This document shows, piece by piece, positions 58,001 through 64,000 of a DNA stretch of 64,000 bases (its first letter is position 1; every line of letters begins with the position of its first letter). Both the position numbers and the translations under genes were made by a program. The notes beneath the pieces were generated by a model. It saw only the letters and a program-made list of their open reading frames with translations. It was not told the DNA's origin and did not search any database. Source of the stretch: Pyrenopolyporus hunteri (Eukaryota > Ascomycota > Sordariomycetes > Xylariales > Hypoxylaceae); assembly GCA_902806595.1 (NCBI GenBank), contig CADCXC010000038.1:3286001-3350000 (forward strand), written 5' to 3'.

Positions 58001-58828
58001 GCTTCGAACTGGACGGTGATGCTAACTGTATGATGTGGTCGAGCGATTCTGTTCTACTTGCCGGTGGTAATTTAACCCTCAACGACACTACAGCTTTCTT
58101 GGCATCCTATGATACCTCGAGCTCCCGCTGGAGTCTATTTTCGGGTGCCTCAGAGTTACCAGGCCCCGTAAATGCTTTAACCGCGGCTAGTAGTGACAGA
58201 AGTCAGATTTGGGTTGCTGGTACCCGACCTGACGGCTCGACATACCTAATGAAATATGACGGCTCGTCTTGGAAATCTGCTGGCACCTCCTTCGATCGCG
58301 GCACCATGATCAGCAGTTTGCAGGTGTTCACGGTAACTCAGTCACATGATTCGTCCGACCTCATCGCTTCCAACCAGGCTCTCCTCATGACCGGTTCTAT
58401 TGCGATACCAGGATTTGGTACAGCCTCAAGCGCAATTTTCAACGGCACAACGATCCGACCGTATGCACTCACCTCAAACGTCGATAGCACTACTGGGTCA
58501 ATTTACCGAATTTTCGTGCAGAGGGAGAACTTCTTCACCGCCGAAGGTATGATAACCTAAAGTTCTACAAGTAGATTTACTAATTATGTTTCTAGGTGGT
58601 GGTATGCCGCTCGTGTTTGTGGCTCTCATCGGGCTAGCCATATCTTTAGGCCTCATCGTACTTATCGTACTTGCAGGCCTTGCGTTAGACCGATATCGCA
58701 AAAAGCGCGAAGGTTACGTACCGGCCCCGACGTCTATGTTCGATCGCGGTAGCGGTATCCGACGAATACCACCCCATGAGCTACTTCATTCCTTAAATCA
58801 AGGTCGACCAGGAGCCCCAACTGTTTGA
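55081..58828 (+). CDS. rax2: Rax2-type cell-polarity landmark protein
   Basis: Exons 55081-58546 and 58596-58828 with a 49-nt intron; 1232 residues. Rax2 is a single-pass cortical protein that marks growth sites: bud scars in yeast and hyphal tips or septa in filamentous fungi. A hydrophobic start follows the second in-frame ATG (55132, MSPRRLLTLASFASFSRA), which may be the true start of a signal peptide. The ectodomain repeats short beta-propeller-like motifs (VILGGNFTSLGG, VYVGGSF, VIFGGSFTGLGN, TYVGGNFTSD, LFVGGRFND, VYVGGYFD) and has many N-x-S/T sites. The membrane helix (PLVFVALIGLAISLGLIVLI) and a short basic tail (RYRKKREG) are in exon 2. Without the splice, the protein would stop just before the helix. 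Confidence 0.93.
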
Positions 58829-59942
58829 GGTGCCCCGTCGACACGGTCATTTTGACGACGTGAAGTCGCAGCGATTAAGCTTAGGATGAAGAACTTTTCG
58901 CACTAATCCTCTCCGAACACGTATGGTGCAGTTCGTAGAACGAAACAATAATAGACTGGACGACGACAGTCGGAAAGTCGATATTATCAAAGATACCTAA
59001 GCGACAGGTCGGCCTGTCGATGCAAATGAGAGAACTGGGGAGGGTCTAGAGCGACGGGAATATCCGCTGGGAGAATTTTTTACTAATATTTGGCGGTTTC
59101 ATGAATTACGATACCAGCCATTTTAATGTTTACATGTCTAGTTATCTTCGCCACCGCACGTGTTACTAGTCCTTCATCGCCGTCCTTTGTACATATTAAA
59201 ATTGCCTTGCAGTCTCGTCCCCCGGCTGCTGATGATGGGGTTGATCTCGCGGGTGCGGGTTAGTGGACAATAGGTTGGCAGTGGTTTGGAAAGGGTCAAA
59301 ATATCCCGCGTGGAAATTCCAATCAAGTAGGAGAGTATACCTCGGGGAGATAAGGGAAGAGGCGAATCGGCTGGGAGCTGAGCAGTCATTGACGCCAGTC
59401 TTGCGATAGCTATGTGGTAGTTTAATCTACGGAGCAATTGCTGAACCTATTTATATATGGCCTTGATCGTATTTTATCGACGTTCTTATGCATGGGTAAC
59501 GTAAGTCATTGTAGCCGCAATAGCATGTGGCCATCTTAACGAGTTTCTAAGTACCAAGCCACGAGGTTCATGGTACTTTAATGTTAAGGGTTAGAGATTC
59601 ATGTTGGAAGAACAATCCTGAGATGTCATCCTTACATCCAGTTTATCGATTAAAGCGTTAGCCACACCATACGCACGGCAATATCATGTAATTTGCCACA
59701 GCTAGGTAGCTTACCTTTATTACGTAAGGTACGTTGGAGTTAAGTGACAAATCAGGACTAGTGGCTCGACGCAAAGTGGTCCTAGCTCAGGTATGTCGCC
59801 TTTTCTTAATCGGTTAATCATTCATTGACTTTCTCTTAGAGCCTCATCAGCGCATGAAATCTCGTTCGCCATCAACCAGCCTTCCCTTTTCCCGCTTCCA
59901 TCTAAGAAAAGGTCAAGATAGCGTCCGGCTGGATTTTCCATC
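58829..59942. other. Intergenic spacer
   Basis: The 3' flank of rax2 and the promoter of the SF3B1 gene. No gene is seen; a minus-strand frame at 59174-59437 lacks features. Confidence 0.6.
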
Positions 59943-62900
59943 ATGTCAGACGCTGACTTCGAGACCATTAGAAAGCTCCAGGCTGAGCGAAACGCCGCTT
60001 CAGCTGCAAAGAAAGGGTCGCGCGGCCGAGACCCCAGGAACCAGCGATCTGAGAGCTCGACCAAGGCGAAACTAACCGAGTCCTTCGACAAAGAACTCTA
60101 CGATGGCGATGGAGATGACAAGTATGCAGGATATCTCACATCCATCCCCGCCGGCGATGGGGAAGATGAGGAGATGGAAGACGCCGATAACTCGCGTCGC
60201 CTAGTCGGCCAGTACACCGCGACCCGTGCCCAGATCGATGAATTCGCACGCGGCAGCGGAGTCGAAGAGGACGACCCTTTCGCAGGGAGAGGCGAGCATA
60301 GCACAAGAATCATAGACCGCGAGACTGACTATCAGAAACGTCGTTTTGATCGTGTTTTGACCCCCACGAGAGCCGACGCCTTCAACCGCCAAGGAGGTGC
60401 TACCGAAGAAGGAGACACGTACCGAGATATCATGGAGCGGAGAGAATTAGAAAGAGAGGAAGAAAGAGTCAAACGCGCCATCCAAGCAAAGCGGGAAGGG
60501 AAAGATACCGATGGTGATCACCAAGCGACACTCAAGGACGGGGACAAAGAGAACGCGGATGCCGGATCCACCGAGGCTGTAACGGCCGGTCGGAAGCGCA
60601 AGAAGAGATGGGACGTCGCGTCGACCGCTGTGGACGAGCCTTCGTCAGAACCTGCCGAAGGAAAGACTAAAAGATCTAGGTGGGATCAGGCACCATCACT
60701 CCCTACTCCCGGCGCTCCTGATGGAGCCAAAAAGAGATCACGATGGGATCAGGCACCGTCTGCGACTCCGATCGGTAACAACGGTCTAGTCACGCCGATG
60801 CACACATCCTCAGTTGGGGTTGGAGCGGTGAAGGCGGAGATATCTGGTCCTGGTGGCGTTCTTGGTGACGAAGAACTGAACGCACTACTCCCTGGCGAAG
60901 AGCAAGGCTACAAAATCCTTGACCCGCCGCCAGGATACTCTGCTGGGCACGCTCCGCTACATAGGGTTGCGGCAACACCACTGCCGCCCAACTACGGTGG
61001 CTTCATGATGCAAGACCCGGAGAGCACGAGACTAGGAGGAAGTCAGATGCCCAAGGAAATCCCCGGAGTCGGGGAGTTGCAGTTCTTCAAGCAAGAAGAC
61101 ATGGCCTACTTTGGCAAACTAGCAGACGGCTCCGATGAGAATAGCCTAAGTGTCGAGGAACTAAAGGAACGAAAAATTATGAGGCTGTTGTTGAAGATCA
61201 AGAACGGTACTCCTCCCATGCGAAAAACCGCTCTCAGACAACTCACAGATAACGCGAGGCAGTTTGGTGCTGGTCCTCTCTTCAACCAGATCCTCCCCCT
61301 TCTGATGGAGAAGACGTTAGAAGATCAGGAACGCCACTTGCTTGTCAAAGTCATCGATCGTATTTTGTGGAAACTCGACGATCTTGTCCGCCCTTACGTA
61401 CACAAGATCCTAGTCGTCATCGAACCGCTTCTTATTGATCAAGATTACTATGCGAGAGTTGAGGGTCGTGAGATTATCTCTAACCTCAGTAAGGCCGCCG
61501 GCCTTGCCACTATGATTAGCACAATGAGACCTGATATTGATCACGTCGACGAGTATGTGCGAAACACCACCGCAAGAGCCTTTGCAGTTGTGGCTTCAGC
61601 GCTGGGCATCCCTGCTCTTCTGCCTTTCCTACGTGCTGTGTGCCGTAGCAAGAAGTCCTGGCAAGCCCGTCATACAGGTGTCAAGATTGTTCAGCAGATC
61701 CCAATCTTGATGGGATGCGCCGTCCTACCTCACCTCAAAGGACTTGTGGACTGCATAGGCCCAAACCTCAACGACGAGCAAACCAAGGTACGAACGGTAA
61801 CTAGCTTGGCTATTGCTGCTCTCGCTGAAGCATCTAACCCTTACGGTATTGAAAGCTTCGACGACATTCTAAACCCGCTATGGACTGGTGCGCGAAAGCA
61901 ACGAGGAAAAGGTCTTGCTGGCTTTCTAAAGGCTGTAGGCTACATCATCCCACTTATGGACGAAGAGTACGCCAACTATTACACGTCGCAAGTGATGGAC
62001 ATTCTCCTCCGAGAATTCTCCTCTCCAGATGAGGAGATGAAGAAGGTTGTGCTGAAGGTTGTCTCCCAATGCGCGGGCACTGAAGGCGTGACAGCTGGCT
62101 ACCTTAAGGAACACGTCCTCGATGAGTTCTTTAAGAGCTTCTGGGTTCGGCGAATGGCTTTAGATAAGCGAAACTACCGGCAAGTGGTAAGTCAATCTTT
62201 CTTAACCAGTTTCATTAATTCACCAATGCTAATCACAATAATACAGGTTGAGACGACTGTCGACATTGGCCAGAAGGTTGGCGCTAGCGAGATTCTTGAA
62301 CGAATAGTCGGCAACCTCAAGGACGAGAGCGAGGCATACCGTAAAATGACCGTCGAGACTGTCGAAAAAGTAGTTGCAAGCCTAGGAGCTGCAGACATCG
62401 GAGAGAGGTTAGAAGAACGACTGATCGACGGCATTCTCCATTCCTTCCAGGAGCAGAGCGTCGAAGATGTTATTATGCTAAATGGATTCGGTACGGTTGT
62501 CAACGCTCTAGGCACGCGTTGTAAGCCCTACCTACCTCAAATAGTGTCAACCATCTTGTGGCGCCTCAACAACAAATCGGCAACGATTCGTCAGCAAGCC
62601 GCGGATCTCATCAGCCGGATCGCGATAGTTATGAAGCAGTGCGGCGAAGATGCCCTCATGGGCAAGCTGGGCGTGGTTCTATACGAATACCTCGGAGAGG
62701 AGTACCCTGAGGTCCTGGGTTCTATCCTCTCTGCGCTTCGCAGCATCGTCACCGTCGTCGGTATCAGCCAGATGCAGCCTCCGATCAAGGATCTGCTACC
62801 GCGTCTTACTCCCATCCTGCGAAATCGGCACGAGAAGGTGCAAGAGAATACGATCGACCTCGTCGGTCGTATCGCCGATCGAGGACCGGAGAGTGTAAAC

Positions 62901-63653
62901 GCAAGGGAGTGGATGAGAATCTGCTTCGAATTGCTGGATATGCTCAAGGCTCACAAGAAGGGTATCCGAAGAGCGGCCAACAACACGTTCGGTTTCATTG
63001 CGAAGGCTATCGGACCGCAGGATGTGTTGGCCACTTTACTTAACAACCTGCGTGTCCAGGAGCGACAGTCTCGAGTTTGCACAGCCGTCGCCATTGGCAT
63101 CGTCGCCGAGACGTGTGCTCCTTTCACCGTTCTGCCCGCCTTAATGAACGAGTATCGGGTGCCCGAACTTAACGTACAGAACGGCGTGCTCAAGTCCTTA
63201 TCATTCCTTTTTGAGTACATTGGAGAGATGGCCAAAGACTACGTCTACGCTGTTACGCCGCTTTTGGAAGACGCCCTGATCGACCGTGATCAGGTACACC
63301 GACAGACGGCCGCTTCAGTGGTCAAACACATCGCACTCGGAGTAGTTGGTCTAGGCTGCGAGGACGCCATGGTGCATCTTCTCAACCTTCTCTGGCCTAA
63401 CTTATTCGAAACTAGCCCGCACGTCATCGACCGCATCGTCGAAGCCATCGAGGCCATCAGGATGGCTGTCGGGCCCGGCCTTGTGCTGAACTACGTATGG
63501 GCGGGCCTGTTCCATCCCGCCCGCAAGGTAAGGCAGCCTTACTGGCGGCTCTACAACGACGCGTACGTGCAAGCCGCCGACGCCATGGTGCCATATTACC
63601 CCAACCTGAGCGAAGACGGCATCGACAGGCCCGAACTAGCAATTGTGCTATAG
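59943..63653 (+). CDS. Splicing factor 3B subunit 1 (SF3B1/Hsh155)
   Basis: Exons 59943-62186 and 62247-63653; 1216 residues. SF3B1 is the HEAT-repeat scaffold of SF3b in the U2 snRNP and clamps the branch helix. The N-terminal part is disordered and carries several U2AF-ligand motifs, each a basic run before Trp (KRKKRWDVA, KRSRWDQAP twice). An SF3B6-binding segment should lie between these and the HEAT repeats; that gene is at 7181-7813. The HEAT region begins near ERKIMRLLLKIKNGTPPMRK. DEQTKVRTVTSLAIAALAEA carries the Lys equivalent to human K700, a tumour hotspot. The single intron (60 nt, stop-free, in phase) is assigned because it splits NYRQVVETTVDI, a conserved block. It ends DGIDRPELAIVL. 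Confidence 0.95.
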   Translation: MSDADFETIRKLQAERNAASAAKKGSRGRDPRNQRSESSTKAKLTESFDKELYDGDGDDKYAGYLTSIPAGDGEDEEMEDADNSRRLVGQYTATRAQIDEFARGSGVEEDDPFAGRGEHSTRIIDRETDYQKRRFDRVLTPTRADAFNRQGGATEEGDTYRDIMERRELEREEERVKRAIQAKREGKDTDGDHQATLKDGDKENADAGSTEAVTAGRKRKKRWDVASTAVDEPSSEPAEGKTKRSRWDQAPSLPTPGAPDGAKKRSRWDQAPSATPIGNNGLVTPMHTSSVGVGAVKAEISGPGGVLGDEELNALLPGEEQGYKILDPPPGYSAGHAPLHRVAATPLPPNYGGFMMQDPESTRLGGSQMPKEIPGVGELQFFKQEDMAYFGKLADGSDENSLSVEELKERKIMRLLLKIKNGTPPMRKTALRQLTDNARQFGAGPLFNQILPLLMEKTLEDQERHLLVKVIDRILWKLDDLVRPYVHKILVVIEPLLIDQDYYARVEGREIISNLSKAAGLATMISTMRPDIDHVDEYVRNTTARAFAVVASALGIPALLPFLRAVCRSKKSWQARHTGVKIVQQIPILMGCAVLPHLKGLVDCIGPNLNDEQTKVRTVTSLAIAALAEASNPYGIESFDDILNPLWTGARKQRGKGLAGFLKAVGYIIPLMDEEYANYYTSQVMDILLREFSSPDEEMKKVVLKVVSQCAGTEGVTAGYLKEHVLDEFFKSFWVRRMALDKRNYRQVVSQSFLTSFINSPMLITIIQVETTVDIGQKVGASEILERIVGNLKDESEAYRKMTVETVEKVVASLGAADIGERLEERLIDGILHSFQEQSVEDVIMLNGFGTVVNALGTRCKPYLPQIVSTILWRLNNKSATIRQQAADLISRIAIVMKQCGEDALMGKLGVVLYEYLGEEYPEVLGSILSALRSIVTVVGISQMQPPIKDLLPRLTPILRNRHEKVQENTIDLVGRIADRGPESVNAREWMRICFELLDMLKAHKKGIRRAANNTFGFIAKAIGPQDVLATLLNNLRVQERQSRVCTAVAIGIVAETCAPFTVLPALMNEYRVPELNVQNGVLKSLSFLFEYIGEMAKDYVYAVTPLLEDALIDRDQVHRQTAASVVKHIALGVVGLGCEDAMVHLLNLLWPNLFETSPHVIDRIVEAIEAIRMAVGPGLVLNYVWAGLFHPARKVRQPYWRLYNDAYVQAADAMVPYYPNLSEDGIDRPELAIVL

Positions 63654-64000
63654 ACAATGTTTCATTAAGTAAGCGTTATTCGGTCACGTTAATTCGGCAC
63701 CTCTGGCTGGAATTGTACGGTACAAGTAAAATTAGGAAAATTAATGAGAAGACTGCTTCCGAAGTGCACTGGGGTCGAGTCGAAGCAACTAGGTTATTCT
63801 ATTACAGTAGTGATCATAGCTATCATGGGTGTTATGGAGAGTGGTAGGGTATGGCTCAATAGTCGCTTTGCCTATCGGATGAATAAAATTCGCGTCTTAC
63901 GGGGGACCACGATTCCATTCGGACTGTAATCTGTGATATTGTGATATTTATTGATGAATTTATGATAAGCGAACGTCTTACGAGCCCTCGAAAGTTTTGA
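63654..64000. other. 3' flank of the SF3B1 gene
   Basis: AT-rich sequence with no supported gene up to the window edge. Confidence 0.6.

Overview
The window is nuclear DNA of a filamentous ascomycete (Pezizomycotina, most likely a Sordariomycete). The evidence is the set of proteins (Rax2, palI/Sur7-like tail, SYLF protein, Lcl3, Yvc1, F-box/LRR proteins), short introns of about 46-100 nt with GT...CTAAC...AG signals, long intergenic spacers, and a transposon mutated in the RIP style. There are no operons, no CRISPR array, no rRNA gene and no tRNA gene that I could recognise. Exon boundaries below were worked out by hand from splice signals, reading phase and remembered family conservation; none was tested against transcripts.

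Layout. 1-801: C-terminal part of a Gly/Tyr/Pro/Gln-rich protein cut by the window edge. 1.6-2.8 kb: hypothetical protein with a small zinc-ribbon-like start. 4.3-5.5 kb: vacuolar membrane protein of the YPL162C/STIMATE family. 7.2-7.8 kb: SF3B6 (p14). 9.7-11.6 kb: arylsulfatase with a GC-AG intron. 13.7-14.6 kb: Cys-rich putative nuclear protein. 15.2-19.0 kb: divergent pair rpt1 (proteasome ATPase) and cct4 (chaperonin). 19.6-21.1 kb: quinone oxidoreductase. 21.8-24.6 kb: actin-related protein Arp9. 25.4-27.6 kb: SYLF-domain protein.

27.6-42.5 kb is a gene-poor, accessory-looking block. It holds two F-box proteins (34.7-36.2 and 37.5-40.2 kb, the second with a GC-AG intron) and two copies of one TA-inserting Tc1/mariner-type element. 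The copy at 29346-30913 is 1568 bp and has been driven to about 6% GC in its core, with almost every remaining C and G inside a CpG. The copy at 41079-41595 is a 517 bp internally deleted version with intact bases and a readable transposase C-terminus. Aligning the two shows C:G to T:A transitions directly.

42.6-64 kb is housekeeping again: Pkr1, SmD1, Mtq2, a 95-residue Cys-rich protein, the TRP-type vacuolar channel Yvc1, Lcl3, the polarity protein Rax2 and the spliceosome scaffold SF3B1.

The most interesting single observation is in the yvc1 homologue. A 202-nt intervening sequence (48881-49082) cannot be removed in frame as one intron, but it resolves as a spliceosomal twin intron (stwintron): a 93-nt internal intron interrupts the donor site of an external intron. 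Other splicing oddities are two GC-AG introns, an rpt1 first coding exon made of the ATG alone, and several stop-free introns whose length is a multiple of three. Three core spliceosome genes (SF3B6, SmD1, SF3B1) lie in the same 64 kb. A short palindromic motif built on TACCTAGGTA is scattered through most intergenic spacers.
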